DNA of 64,000 nucleotides from an uncultured Actinomyces sp. (GCA_938014245.1 CALLSD010000026.1:1-64000); one strand, 5' to 3'. Positions 1 through 8,197 are shown, numbered from the stretch's first letter. The notes: generated by a model from the letters alone, not told the origin. Numbers and translations: made by a program.

Positions 1-144
1 GACGACAGTGCCCTCGACGATGTCGCCATCGTTGAAGTACTTGATGGTCTCGTCAATAGCGGCGAGCAGGTCCTCGCGGGACCCAATGTCGTTCACTGCA
101 ACCTGGGGCGTTGAAACTGCCGGCTGCGAGTTGGTGCTGGTCAT
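1..144 (-). CDS. rpsA: 30S ribosomal protein S1, N-terminal part (cut by window edge)
   Basis: The first 48 codons of a minus-strand gene that continues beyond the window. The protein begins MTSTNSQPAVSTPQV and contains VAVNDIGS, IDETIKYFNDGD and IVEGTVV, the usual opening of actinobacterial ribosomal protein S1 just before the first S1 RNA-binding repeat. S1 sits on the small ribosomal subunit and helps mRNA docking. The start is the ATG at 144. A promoter-like sequence lies about 95 bases upstream, between this gene and the end of polA. Only the leader and the start of the first repeat are visible, so repeat number cannot be judged. Confidence 0.93.
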   Translation of the reverse strand, partial: MTSTNSQPAVSTPQVAVNDIGSREDLLAAIDETIKYFNDGDIVEGTVV

Positions 145-237
145 GTAGTTGTGTTCTCCGAAACGGACGTATTACTAGATATGGACAATTGCGGCTGCAG
201 GGCGCAAATGGCTATTGCACACAGCAGTACCTTGAGC

Positions 238-265
238 ATTCTAACAGAATAGGACCGAAAGTCCA
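238..265 (-). promoter_or_regulatory. Candidate rpsA promoter
   Basis: On the minus strand a TGGACT box (260-265) is followed after 16 bases by TAGAAT (238-243), preceded by TG as in an extended -10 element. It points toward rpsA and would give a 5' leader of roughly 85-90 nucleotides. This is a visual match to sigma-70-type consensus, not a mapped start. Confidence 0.45.
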
Positions 266-271
266 CCCACC

Positions 272-2953
272 TTAGTGCGCAGCGTCCTTCCATGTCGGTC
301 CAAACCCAATCGCCACTTCCAGTGGAACTCGTAGAGACATCACGCCTTCCATTCCCTCGCGGACCAGTTGACGCAGTTTCTCTTCTTCTCCCGGTGCAAC
401 CTCGAAGAGCAATTCGTCATGGATCTGGACCAGCATCCTCGATCGCAGACCCGAGTCTTTGAGCTGCTTGTGCACATCCAGCATCGCCATTTTGACAATA
501 TCGGCGGCGCTTCCTTGAATCGGAGCGTTCAGCGCGGCTCGTTCAGCCATCTCGCGTCGCGTTCGATTCGCCGAATGCAAATCCGGAAGATAACGCCTGC
601 GTCCACGAATTGTCTGTGTCCATCCCCATCGGCGAGCTTCGTCTACAAGGCCTTCAAGGTAATCACGGACACCACCGAAGCGTTCGAAATAGCGATCACG
701 CAGGGCCGCGGCCTCGTGAACGGGAATCTGAAGCTGTGCAGAAAGACCGTAGGCGGACAAACCGTAGGCAAGTCCATAGGACGTTGCCTTAATTCGCGAG
801 CGTTCTTCGGCCGTTACATCTTCCGGTTCAACTCCGAAGACCATTGCTGCCATAGTGCGGTGGAGGTCCTCCCCCGAAGAAAAGGCATCAATCAGCCCTG
901 GGTCTTGCGACATATGCGCCATGATCCGCATTTCGATTTGAGAGTAATCCGCGCTCATGAGATTCGTATACGGCTCTTGCGCAACAAACCCACCACGAAT
1001 CCGCAGGCCGTCAGCGCTACGCGCAGGGATATTCTGCAAATTCGGTTCAGACGAGGCCAAACGCCCCGTCGCTGCAGCGGTTTGCGAAAAAGTCGTATGG
1101 ATACGCTGATCGACACCGATGCTCGAAATCAAACCATCGACCATCTGCTTGAGCTTGATGCGGTCACGATGGACAAGTAGGTGACGCAGGAAATCATTTC
1201 CAGTTTTTTCGAAGAGATCCGTCAAGGCCTCGGCGTTAGTCGTGTACCCAGTCTTCGTCTTCTTCGTCTTGGGCAGAGCAAGTTCCACAAAAAGCACAGT
1301 TTGGAGCTGTTTAGGAGATGAGAGATTAACTTCGTGTCCCAGTACGTCCCATGCCCCGCGCTGCGCTGTGTCAACATCCAAAGCAAGCTCATGAGAAAGG
1401 GCTGTCAAGAAATCTTCATCGACACCGATCCCGCATTTCTCCATCTGTGCGAGCAAGACCGCAACTGGCATTTCCAATTCATCCAGCAGATGTGACTGAT
1501 CACTTTCTTTAAGCTTCTCAGCAAGGATGACGTCGAGAGAATGCATTCGCGCAGCGTCTTCGGCTAGCTTCTGAGCGCGCTCATCACTGATTCCAACCTC
1601 AAAGAGAGTTGTGCTGTCTTTCTTCTCTTGCGAGTCAACACCTAAATACTGAGCAAAAAGCTGGTCGAGTTGATACCCGCGGTGTTCCGAATTCACCAAA
1701 TAGGCAGCGAGAAGAAGATCAGTATGTGCCTTACCGAGCGTCCAACCACGCGCTCCCAAAGCATGAATGCAGCCCTTCAGATCGTGAAGAATCAGGCCGT
1801 CTTCACTGAGAATTGAGGCAAGAGCCTGATCTTGCTGTGCCGAGAGCAAAGCGGTGTCAATAACCAGCGCATCAGTCGCCGTCGCAAGTGCAATAGCACT
1901 GGCTTCCGGAGCGTTCACGCTGAGCGTGCCATCGACCACGAGTGCAAGCTGTCCCGGATGTTCTCTACGCCATTGATCAACTAAGGTGGCCTCGTCAGCG
2001 ATCGTCCACGACACCTGTGGTTGCTCAGCGGGCATCGAGACTTCGGCCTCGTCATCGTCACTGGCACTCCCCAAACCAATCTTCGCCACCGAAAGGACCC
2101 GAGAGCGCAGAGAACGAAACTCCAGGGCATCACACAGCTGGCTGAGCGCCTGGCGGTCGGTTACTTCGCGGCGCAAGTCCGTGATGTCGCACTCAAGGTC
2201 CATGTCCGTCAGCAGATGGTTCAATCGACGGTTGCGTCGCACGTCCTCGAGGTGCTCGCGCAACGCTTCGCCCCGCTTGCCCGTGATCTTGTCCGCGTTC
2301 TCCAAGAGATTGTCGAGGCCGTCGAAACGGTTGATCCACTGGGCTGCAGTCTTCGGGCCGACACCGGGTACGCCCGGGAGGTTGTCGGAAGTTTCTCCGA
2401 CCAGTGCGGCGATTTCCGGGTATCGGTAAGGAGGGACCCCGTATTTTGCTTCAACGCTTTGCGGGGTCATCTCACGCAAGTCACCCGGGCTCATTCCCGG
2501 GTAGAGAACAGTCACGCTATCGGTGACTGTCTGGAAACTATCGCGATCCCCCGAGGCAACATAGACGCGCATATCCGCATCTGCCCCGCGTTTCGCAAGA
2601 GTGGCAAGAATATCGTCTGCCTCGAAGCCTTCCCGTGACAGGGAGCGAATACCCATCGCACTCAGCAGATCCCGAATCAGCTCGATTTGTCCCTTAAATT
2701 CTTCAGGCGTTGCGTCTCGTGTTCCCTTGTATTCGGGATACTCGTCGGTACGGAAGGAATGACGCGAGACATCGAAAGCAACCGCAATATGGCTGGGCTG
2801 ATAGCTCTCCAACAATTTGATGAGCATCGAGGCAAAACCATAGACCGCATTTGTGTGTTGGCCTTGGGCTGTCACGAACTTATCCGCAGGCAGGGCATAA
2901 AATGCACGAAAGGCCATTGAATGACCATCGATGACAAGCATTGTCTCCTTCAT
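272..2953 (-). CDS. polA: DNA polymerase I
   Basis: Family A DNA polymerase of 893 residues, used in Okazaki fragment maturation and excision repair. Order of domains: 5'-3' nuclease (FEADDILATL, SGDRDSF and the helix-hairpin LPGVPGVGPKTAAQW), a 3'-5' exonuclease-like region, and the polymerase with motif A (SADYSQIEMRIMAH), motif B (RIKATSYGLAYG) and motif C (VQIHDELLFEV). The middle domain lacks the expected acidic pairs (VVDGT and HDLKGCIHAL), so proofreading is probably absent, as is common in actinobacterial PolA. The frame is open 53 codons further upstream, but that part overlaps the divergent thioesterase and looks non-coding; ATG at 2953 precedes the conserved MLVIDGHSMAFRAF. No strong ribosome binding site is seen there, so the mRNA may be leaderless. 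Confidence 0.96.
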   Translation of the reverse strand: MKETMLVIDGHSMAFRAFYALPADKFVTAQGQHTNAVYGFASMLIKLLESYQPSHIAVAFDVSRHSFRTDEYPEYKGTRDATPEEFKGQIELIRDLLSAMGIRSLSREGFEADDILATLAKRGADADMRVYVASGDRDSFQTVTDSVTVLYPGMSPGDLREMTPQSVEAKYGVPPYRYPEIAALVGETSDNLPGVPGVGPKTAAQWINRFDGLDNLLENADKITGKRGEALREHLEDVRRNRRLNHLLTDMDLECDITDLRREVTDRQALSQLCDALEFRSLRSRVLSVAKIGLGSASDDDEAEVSMPAEQPQVSWTIADEATLVDQWRREHPGQLALVVDGTLSVNAPEASAIALATATDALVIDTALLSAQQDQALASILSEDGLILHDLKGCIHALGARGWTLGKAHTDLLLAAYLVNSEHRGYQLDQLFAQYLGVDSQEKKDSTTLFEVGISDERAQKLAEDAARMHSLDVILAEKLKESDQSHLLDELEMPVAVLLAQMEKCGIGVDEDFLTALSHELALDVDTAQRGAWDVLGHEVNLSSPKQLQTVLFVELALPKTKKTKTGYTTNAEALTDLFEKTGNDFLRHLLVHRDRIKLKQMVDGLISSIGVDQRIHTTFSQTAAATGRLASSEPNLQNIPARSADGLRIRGGFVAQEPYTNLMSADYSQIEMRIMAHMSQDPGLIDAFSSGEDLHRTMAAMVFGVEPEDVTAEERSRIKATSYGLAYGLSAYGLSAQLQIPVHEAAALRDRYFERFGGVRDYLEGLVDEARRWGWTQTIRGRRRYLPDLHSANRTRREMAERAALNAPIQGSAADIVKMAMLDVHKQLKDSGLRSRMLVQIHDELLFEVAPGEEEKLRQLVREGMEGVMSLRVPLEVAIGFGPTWKDAAH

Positions 2954-2981
2954 AGAAGACACACTACGGCGAGAGGGCACG

Positions 2982-3401
2982 ATGCACACTTTGAATGCAG
3001 AAAATGATCGGATTGATAGCTGGGCGGACACCCTTATGTCACGTCTGGGCATCCGCTTGATTTCGGCTTCCGCCCAAAGCGCTCTTGCCGAAATGCCAAT
3101 TGCTGGCAACACTCAGCCCCATGGTCTTCTACATGGTGGAGCCAGCGCCGCGCTTGCAGAAACAGTAGCTTCCCACGCCGCCCAGATTCACGCGCATTCT
3201 CTTTATGGCGAGGCCGGCGTCGCCGTGGGCGTTGAGCTGAACATTTCACATATTGCCCCCGGTCGAGGCGACTGGGTTCGCGCGTGCGCTACGGCAGTCC
3301 ACTTGGGGAAGAGCTCAACTGTTCACACTGTGACTATCACAGATGAACACGATCAAACCCTTGCTGTGGCACGCGTATCGAATCGCGTGTTGCATAACTA
3401 A
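2982..3401 (+). CDS. PaaI/YdiI-type hotdog-fold acyl-CoA thioesterase
   Basis: A 139-residue single-domain protein with the hotdog thioesterase signature: N43, Q45-P46, G48 and the H51-G-G-A turn followed by ALAET (57-61), where E60 is the likely catalytic acid. Proteins of this family hydrolyse acyl- or aryl-CoA esters; the exact substrate (for example dihydroxynaphthoyl-CoA or phenylacetyl-CoA derivatives) cannot be read from sequence. It is transcribed divergently from polA with only 28 bases between starts, an arrangement seen in other actinobacteria. The ATG at 2982 has GAGAGG five bases upstream and is preferred over the in-frame ATG at 2931, which lies inside polA. A strong hairpin follows the stop codon. 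Confidence 0.85.
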   Translation: MHTLNAENDRIDSWADTLMSRLGIRLISASAQSALAEMPIAGNTQPHGLLHGGASAALAETVASHAAQIHAHSLYGEAGVAVGVELNISHIAPGRGDWVRACATAVHLGKSSTVHTVTITDEHDQTLAVARVSNRVLHN

Positions 3402-3428
3402 GGGCGCGAGCCAATGCTCGCGCCCTTA
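3399..3428. terminator. Bidirectional terminator hairpin
   Basis: A perfect 12-bp stem (3399-3410 with 3417-3428) around a 6-base loop lies between the convergent thioesterase and pdtaR genes and begins in the thioesterase stop codon. The A/T-flanked GC-rich stem can work in both directions, though it lacks a long T tract. Confidence 0.75.
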
Positions 3429-3447
3429 GAGAAGTTCAGTGTGGTCC

Positions 3448-4038
3448 TTAGCCTTCGACCTGGTTAATCACGGCATCGGCGACCTCACGCATCGAAAGCC
3501 TGCGATCCATAGAAGTCTTCTGAATCCAGCGGAAAGCATCAGGCTCGCTCATCCCCATATTCTTCATGAGGAGACCTTTCGCGCGATCAACACGTTTGCG
3601 AGTTTCAAAACGATCAGTGAGATCTGCAACCTCTTCTTCAAGGGATTCGATTTCCTGATGGCGGGAAAGAGCAATCTCAACTGCAGGGATAAGATCTGCG
3701 GGGCTGAAGGGCTTCACAACGTAGGCCATTGCTCCAGCATCACGAGCACGTTCGACGAGTTCTGTCTGGCTAAAGGCAGTGAGCATGACGACTGCACATG
3801 AGAGTTCAGCAAGAATCTTCTCTGCTGCGGTGATGCCATCCATCTTCGGCATCTTGACATCCATGACACACAGGTCCGGCTCAAGCTCAAGAGCAAGCTG
3901 GACGGCCTCTTCACCGTTGGAAGCTTCCCCGACAACCTCAAAACCGGCACCGGTGAGCGTCTCCACAATATCGAGGCGAATCAGGCCCTCATCTTCCGCG
4001 ACAAGAACGCGGCGCGGCTGTGCAACTTCTTCACTCAT
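3448..4038 (-). CDS. pdtaR: ANTAR-domain response regulator (PdtaR-like)
   Basis: A 196-residue two-domain regulator. The receiver domain (about 9-125) has the acidic pocket (VLVAEDE), phospho-acceptor D60 in CVMDVKMPKMDG, T87 and K109. The C-terminal ANTAR domain (about 130-190) has RVDRAKGLLM and SEPDAFRWIQ, which in this family bind tandem hairpins in mRNA and cause antitermination. In mycobacteria the homologue (Rv1626) is phosphorylated by the kinase PdtaS; no such kinase gene is in this window. The gene is monocistronic, divergent from the tRNA gene, and has AAGGAAG ahead of its ATG. Its place between pyk and polA with a tRNA gene alongside is shared with other actinobacteria. Confidence 0.93.
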   Translation of the reverse strand: MSEEVAQPRRVLVAEDEGLIRLDIVETLTGAGFEVVGEASNGEEAVQLALELEPDLCVMDVKMPKMDGITAAEKILAELSCAVVMLTAFSQTELVERARDAGAMAYVVKPFSPADLIPAVEIALSRHQEIESLEEEVADLTDRFETRKRVDRAKGLLMKNMGMSEPDAFRWIQKTSMDRRLSMREVADAVINQVEG

Positions 4039-4060
4039 GTCGTCTTCCTTGTACGATAGT

Positions 4061-4090
4061 TTGTCACTAGCACCGATTTTATCTTATCCT
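4061..4090 (+). promoter_or_regulatory. Candidate tRNA promoter
   Basis: TTGTCA (4061-4066) and TATCCT (4085-4090) are separated by 18 bases and end about 21 bases before the tRNA 5' end. The placement fits a promoter for the tRNA, but this is a consensus match only. Confidence 0.4.
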
Positions 4091-4111
4091 TATTAGCGCG
4101 CTTGCGCTGTT

Positions 4112-4185
4112 GCCCCGATAGCCCAATTGGCAGAGGCGGTCGGCTCAAACCCGGCTTGTTGTGGGTTCGAATCCCACTCGGGGTA
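4112..4185 (+). tRNA. tRNA with CAA anticodon (Leu), short variable loop
   Basis: A 74-base cloverleaf: acceptor GCCCCGA/TCGGGGT with a G1-U72 pair and discriminator A73 (4185); 3-bp D stem GCC/GGC with an 11-base loop; anticodon stem GTCGG/CCGGC with loop CTCAAAC, giving anticodon CAA (4146-4148), which reads UUG; T arm GTGGG-TTCGAAT-CCCAC. The variable region is only TTGTT. Normal bacterial tRNA-Leu is class II with a long variable arm, so this is a leucine anticodon on a class I body, while the D loop (AATTGGCAGA) is the leucine-type one. CCA is not encoded. A strong terminator follows, supporting real expression. Charging identity cannot be deduced with certainty. Confidence 0.88.
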
Positions 4186-4208
4186 CGAATATGTATCACA
4201 TTTTCGTC

Positions 4209-4247
4209 AATGGCTTTGAGATCACAATGATCTCAAAGCCATTTTTT
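4209..4247 (+). terminator. Rho-independent terminator of the tRNA gene
   Basis: A perfect 16-bp stem (4209-4224 with 4228-4243), 3-base loop, and a run of six T (4242-4247). It lies 24 bases after the tRNA and is one of the clearest terminators in the window. Confidence 0.93.
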
Positions 4248-4268
4248 CTTGCAATCACGCGGAAACAG

Positions 4269-4280
4269 TGATGCGCATCA
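4269..4280. repeat. 12-bp palindrome TGATGCGCATCA, copy 1
   Basis: A perfect palindrome in the intergenic space after the tRNA terminator. The same 12 bases occur at 8487-8498 and 23200-23211. No function is known to me. Confidence 0.5.
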
Positions 4281-4301
4281 GCGAGGTAAATCCATCAAAT
4301 A

Positions 4302-4344
4302 AACGTCAACCCCGCCAAGCAATTAAGTTGACGGAGTTGACGTT
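4302..4344 (-). terminator. Imperfect inverted repeat downstream of the small unknown gene
   Basis: Arms 4302-4314 and 4332-4344 match at 12 of 13 positions (AACGTCAAC core) around a 17-base loop, 18 bases after the stop codon of the 71-residue gene. It could terminate that transcript; the tail is only weakly T-rich. Confidence 0.5.
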
Positions 4345-4362
4345 AGAGAGACAAATCACATC

Positions 4363-4578
4363 TCAGGCTGCGGGGATAAGCTCCAAGCCCAAGAATTCCG
4401 CAGCCCGATCACGCATTTCAGGGCGTTCCAAGTCATTGAGCGCCTCTTGAATCTTCTGATCGGTCCAATCCTGATACCAAGGACGGACAGCCTCGCTCAG
4501 CTGCGAAACCGGAACATTGAGCGCCTGGTAGCGACCCTGCGCTGCACGAACCGAAATCTGTGTATTCATTTGATTCAT
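4363..4578 (-). CDS. Small protein of unknown function (71 aa)
   Basis: I do not recognise this family. The protein starts MNQMNTQISVRAAQGRYQAL and is soluble-looking, with no cysteines, signal peptide or membrane segment. Aromatic residues cluster at WYQDW (34-38), followed by predicted helix with alternating acidic and basic residues to the end. The ATG at 4578 is chosen because AGAGGAG lies at ideal distance within a long purine run; an in-frame ATG ten codons upstream would put that purine run inside the coding part. It stands alone between the tRNA gene and an acyltransferase gene, with a structured 5' leader and a downstream inverted repeat, which argue for an independently controlled unit. 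Confidence 0.65.
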   Translation of the reverse strand: MNQMNTQISVRAAQGRYQALNVPVSQLSEAVRPWYQDWTDQKIQEALNDLERPEMRDRAAEFLGLELIPAA

Positions 4579-4674
4579 TTCTTTCTCCTCTTCCTTCTTC
4601 TTCTGCATCTACCGGTATGCGCTCAAGGTGCGCAGGCAACCAGACTGTAGATGCCGGTAAGGGCAAAGCCTTAC
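4576..4674 (-). promoter_or_regulatory. Structured 5' leader of the 71-residue gene
   Basis: Reading on the minus strand, a hairpin GTAAGG-CTTTGC-CCTTAC (4657-4674) is followed by GCATCTAC (4647-4654), an inner hairpin TGCGC/GCGCA, then GTAGATGC (4605-4612), which can close a larger stem. The long stem ends just before the purine-rich ribosome binding site. The layout could regulate translation or transcription. It matches no riboswitch I can name. Confidence 0.45.
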
Positions 4675-4728
4675 GACTCATCCAACACGGATGAACAGGT
4701 AATTATTCCACACGCTACTAAGATGTGT

Positions 4729-6675
4729 CTAGTTATTGTCTCCCATGAGTCCCGTCATAATCATTCGAGCGTAGGCCTCTCGCCCCTCTTCCGTCAGATG
4801 CTGGCCATCGTCGTAAAAGTACTCATCGTGGCCTTCACTGGCTTTATACCAATCGAGAATACCGACTTGCGGATAACGCTGCGCAAGCTGGCGCATCAAG
4901 GAATTGTTCTCATCCTGGAAGGGATAAGGGGCGCGGATCGTCACGAAGAATACAGGTCTCTCCCCCGCTGCTTCAATCAAGGGTTGCGCTGAATCCATCG
5001 ATGTAATCGGGCCGTTACCCCCCAAAGCAACAATCACGGGAGAGCCGTCATGTCCTTGGGCTAAATCTTCGCTGTATACCGCAACTCCCTTTTCAAAGGA
5101 ACGACCAACTTCCGTATCCGTAAAAGACTGCGGGAAGAGGGTTGGGATCCAGTAGTAGCTTGCTCCTTCAGACACGGAATCACCAATCAAGACCAAGGGA
5201 ACAGTGCATGTTCCATCCTCTGGAGAGCATGACCATTGAGAGGGGTCGTAGTTGTCAGGAATAATCGCAGCCTTCGGGTATACCGCCTTCCCGTTCGCAT
5301 CGTGATAGCTGGGAGGCGCTGGGCTTGTCGTCGTCATTTCTTGCGAAGGCGAATCACTTGGAGAAGCAGCAGATGCGGAAGGACTAGAAACGGCCGAAGC
5401 AAAGATTTCATTGGCCTTCTTCGAAGCTGATTCAAGGAAGACTCCAGGAATGCTGGCGATCACAATGCTCACAATCAAAGCAAAGCTCAGCACCGATGTG
5501 CACAGCCGAACTTGGCGCGTATTCTGAGCGCCGCCGCGCAAAGCACGCCAAGTCTTCTGACGCGCAAAGGAAGGCGCATTCTCAACAAAACGATAGCTGG
5601 CCTCGGTAATCAGGAGGAAAACGCCAGCTTCCACCACCCAAGCCCACCACGGAAGCGCAGAAGTACGCCTGGCGGGGTTCATCAGTAGGATCAAGGGATA
5701 GTGCCACATGTAGGCACTCATGGATCGCGAGGCGACCACCTGAAGCGGACGCGTCGATAACACACGCGATATCGCGCCCGGGACTATCGCGCCGCTCACA
5801 ACAATTGCACATACCAGTGCTGAGGCGAAGAAACCTCCTCGATAGAGCCAGGTCATGTATCCGCGCCCATAGATGCTCACAGCAACCAAGTAAGCAAGTC
5901 CACACCACGATGCACACTGAAGTAGCCGTGTTTGCAGAGCATTGAGGCGTTCAATGTAGCCCTCTGCATACGCGAGGGCAACACCAACAAGAATTTCTGC
6001 GAGCCGTGTGTCTAAGCCGTAGTACACCCTTGATGAGTCGGACCCGGGCTCGAATAATACAGCCATCTCGCAGGCAAAACAGCCAGCGAAGAACAAGACA
6101 ACAAGAGCTGCTTTTCCACGAGATCGGAAAAACTCACGCAGTAAGAGAACGATAACCGGCGCCAGTACATAGAACTGCATAATGACGGCGACGAACCAGA
6201 AATGGGTCAGTGGCGAAGGGAGGCCAGCCTGTGCGAAATATGGAACATCGCGAAAGATGTAGAACCAGTTCGAAAAGAAAGCAAGAGCAGGAATCGCATC
6301 CTCATGCATTTTGAGCAGCAGCGGCGGCGCATAGAAGAAGGAAGCAATCGCTGAGAAAGCCGTGACAAGAAGCATCGTTGGCCACAAGCGAACAAAACGC
6401 CTGAGAATATACGCACCAACCGCAATATCCCGCTCCCCTTCAATCTCTCGAAGAAGTGAGCGCGAAACAAGGAAACCAGAAATCACGAAGAAGAGAGTGA
6501 CGCCGATAAAACCACCTTGTGCAGGAGAACTCGGGCGCAGGTGGTACAAGACGATGGCGATAATTCCCAGTGCACGCAGGCCATTGACCCCGCTTAAGTA
6601 CGTGGGCTTTGATCCCTGCGCACTTTGAGAATTCTCGCGTTCTATTTGTTTTGATGACCGTGGCAACGTCGTCAA
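4729..6675 (-). CDS. OafA/YrhL-type membrane acyltransferase with C-terminal SGNH domain
   Basis: A 648-residue O-acyltransferase for cell-surface glycans. Residues about 26-370 are the acyltransferase-3 membrane domain: LSGVNGLRALG with H45 in VLYHLRPSS, then GVTLFFVISGFLVSR (58-72) and about ten hydrophobic segments; a further segment lies at 391-413. A Ser/Pro-rich linker (about 428-460) leads to an extracytoplasmic SGNH hydrolase-like domain with S500 in IGDSVSEG, a GGNG block, and D623/H626 in DGQHL. In this architecture the SGNH domain transfers acetyl from the membrane domain to peptidoglycan or polysaccharide; the acceptor is unknown. The start is TTG at 6675, the first possible start after an in-frame stop, with GAGGAG 11 bases upstream. 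Neighbours give no pathway clue. Confidence 0.87.
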   Translation of the reverse strand: MTTLPRSSKQIERENSQSAQGSKPTYLSGVNGLRALGIIAIVLYHLRPSSPAQGGFIGVTLFFVISGFLVSRSLLREIEGERDIAVGAYILRRFVRLWPTMLLVTAFSAIASFFYAPPLLLKMHEDAIPALAFFSNWFYIFRDVPYFAQAGLPSPLTHFWFVAVIMQFYVLAPVIVLLLREFFRSRGKAALVVLFFAGCFACEMAVLFEPGSDSSRVYYGLDTRLAEILVGVALAYAEGYIERLNALQTRLLQCASWCGLAYLVAVSIYGRGYMTWLYRGGFFASALVCAIVVSGAIVPGAISRVLSTRPLQVVASRSMSAYMWHYPLILLMNPARRTSALPWWAWVVEAGVFLLITEASYRFVENAPSFARQKTWRALRGGAQNTRQVRLCTSVLSFALIVSIVIASIPGVFLESASKKANEIFASAVSSPSASAASPSDSPSQEMTTTSPAPPSYHDANGKAVYPKAAIIPDNYDPSQWSCSPEDGTCTVPLVLIGDSVSEGASYYWIPTLFPQSFTDTEVGRSFEKGVAVYSEDLAQGHDGSPVIVALGGNGPITSMDSAQPLIEAAGERPVFFVTIRAPYPFQDENNSLMRQLAQRYPQVGILDWYKASEGHDEYFYDDGQHLTEEGREAYARMIMTGLMGDNN

Positions 6676-6701
6676 GGAACGTCAAACTCCTCAAAATGTG
6701 A

Positions 6702-6733
6702 GGGGGTGGAAGACCACGCGGCCTGCCACCCCC
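6702..6733 (-). terminator. Terminator hairpin after pyk
   Basis: GGGGGTGG (6702-6709) and CCACCCCC (6726-6733) form an 8-bp GC stem with a 16-base loop, 15 bases after the pyk stop codon. The following bases are only moderately T-rich. Confidence 0.65.
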
Positions 6734-6748
6734 GTCATTAAATCAAAC

Positions 6749-8197
6749 TTAAGCATCTCCACGTGATCCGCCGATCACGTAGTCAACCTCGTCTCCTAGA
6801 CGGTGGACGCGCAACAGGTTCGAGGACCCAGGGGTTCCCGGCGGCATACCTGCGACGATGACCATCTCATCACCGACTTCCGCGAGACGTGCGCTCTGCG
6901 CGACCTGATCAACCTGCCAGACCATATCGTCAGTGTGGGTGACCTCGGGAACCCGATAAGCCTGGATGCCCCATGACAGTGCGAGCTGGCGACGCGTCGA
7001 TTCAAGCGGCGTGAATGCAAGCATCGGAATTGGAGTACGCAAGCGCGAGAGCATACGTGCCGATGTTCCCGACTGAGTGAAAGTTACCAAGAAGCGCGCA
7101 TCAAGCTTTTCAGCAATAACTGCAGCCGCGCCGCAGATAGCGGAGGCTCGATCCAGCTCAATGGGTCCAAGCGCAGCAATACGTTCGCCACCATTTTCCT
7201 CAGTGCTCTCAACAATTCGAGCCATAGTACGAACTGCTTCAATCGGGAAAGCGCCAACAGAGGTTTCCCCCGAGAGCATAACTGCGTCTGCACCGTCGAG
7301 AATTGCGTTTGCACAGTCGGAAGCTTCTGCTCGGGTCGGGCGGGGATTCTTAATCATCGAATCCATGACCTGGGTGGCGACGATGACCGGCTTGGCAGCG
7401 CGACGAGCGAGTTCGATCGCGCGTTTCTGCACCAGAGGGACATCTTCAAGAGGCATTTCAACGCCCAAGTCGCCTCGAGCAACCATGATTCCATCGAATG
7501 CGTCAACAATTTCTGCAAGTGCTTCGACGGCCTGTGGCTTTTCAATCTTCGCGATCACCGGGAGACGTTTGCCGTACTCATCCATAATTGCGTGGACAGA
7601 GTCAATGTCAGCTGCGGAACGGACGAAGGACAGAGCAATGAAGTCTGCATCAACTTGAAGACCCCATCGCAGGTCTTCCTCGTCCTTTTCGCTCATTGCC
7701 GGAACAGAGACGGCAACACCGGGAAGGTTCAATCCCTTGTGGTCCGAAACATAGCCGGGAACTTCAACGCGGGTAACAACATCGGTTGCGCTTACCTCAA
7801 CGACGCGCACCGCGACGTTGCCGTCATCAATGAGCAAACGATCACCGGGAGCACAGTCACCGGGAAGACCCTTGAACGTTGTTCCGACCAGCTCTTTAGT
7901 ACCGGGAACGTCACGAGTCGTGATGGTGAAAGTATCACCGATTTCGAGGTATTGTGGGCCCTCTTCGAAAGTTTCGAGGCGAATTTTCGGACCTTGAAGG
8001 TCAACGAGAACAGCTACCCCACGGCCCGAATTTTGAGAGGCTCGGCGAACACGTTCGATAACTTCTTCATGTTCCTGAGCGGTGCCGTGAGAACGATTAA
8101 TTCGGGCGACATCCATGCCGGCATCAACAAGAGCCTGGATCTGTTCAGCTGAGGCTGTCGCGGGTCCAATAGTGCATACAATCTTTGCTCGACGCAT
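6749..8197 (-). CDS. pyk: Pyruvate kinase
   Basis: A 482-residue enzyme converting phosphoenolpyruvate and ADP to pyruvate and ATP, the last step of glycolysis. Visible signatures are RRAKIVCTIGPA at the start, NRSHGT, LVDLQGPKIR, the catalytic-site segment IAKIEKPQAVEA, MVARGDLGVE, and the MLSGETSVGAFP loop. Length is normal for bacterial enzymes, with the B domain and a C-terminal regulatory domain. The N-terminal motif is NRSHG where NFSHG is usual, a change common in actinobacteria. It begins 9 bases after the lgt stop codon, so it may be cotranscribed with lgt; a hairpin follows it. Confidence 0.97.
   Translation of the reverse strand: MRRAKIVCTIGPATASAEQIQALVDAGMDVARINRSHGTAQEHEEVIERVRRASQNSGRGVAVLVDLQGPKIRLETFEEGPQYLEIGDTFTITTRDVPGTKELVGTTFKGLPGDCAPGDRLLIDDGNVAVRVVEVSATDVVTRVEVPGYVSDHKGLNLPGVAVSVPAMSEKDEEDLRWGLQVDADFIALSFVRSAADIDSVHAIMDEYGKRLPVIAKIEKPQAVEALAEIVDAFDGIMVARGDLGVEMPLEDVPLVQKRAIELARRAAKPVIVATQVMDSMIKNPRPTRAEASDCANAILDGADAVMLSGETSVGAFPIEAVRTMARIVESTEENGGERIAALGPIELDRASAICGAAAVIAEKLDARFLVTFTQSGTSARMLSRLRTPIPMLAFTPLESTRRQLALSWGIQAYRVPEVTHTDDMVWQVDQVAQSARLAEVGDEMVIVAGMPPGTPGSSNLLRVHRLGDEVDYVIGGSRGDA

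Noticed and set aside
2954..3112. 53-codon N-terminal extension of polA
   Set aside because: Overlaps the divergent thioesterase gene and is not like PolA sequence; the conserved start lies at 2953.
4112..4185. Reading the tRNA as an ordinary class II tRNA-Leu or as a pseudogene
   Set aside because: The variable region is only five bases, ruling out class II; all stems pair well and a terminator follows, arguing against a pseudogene.
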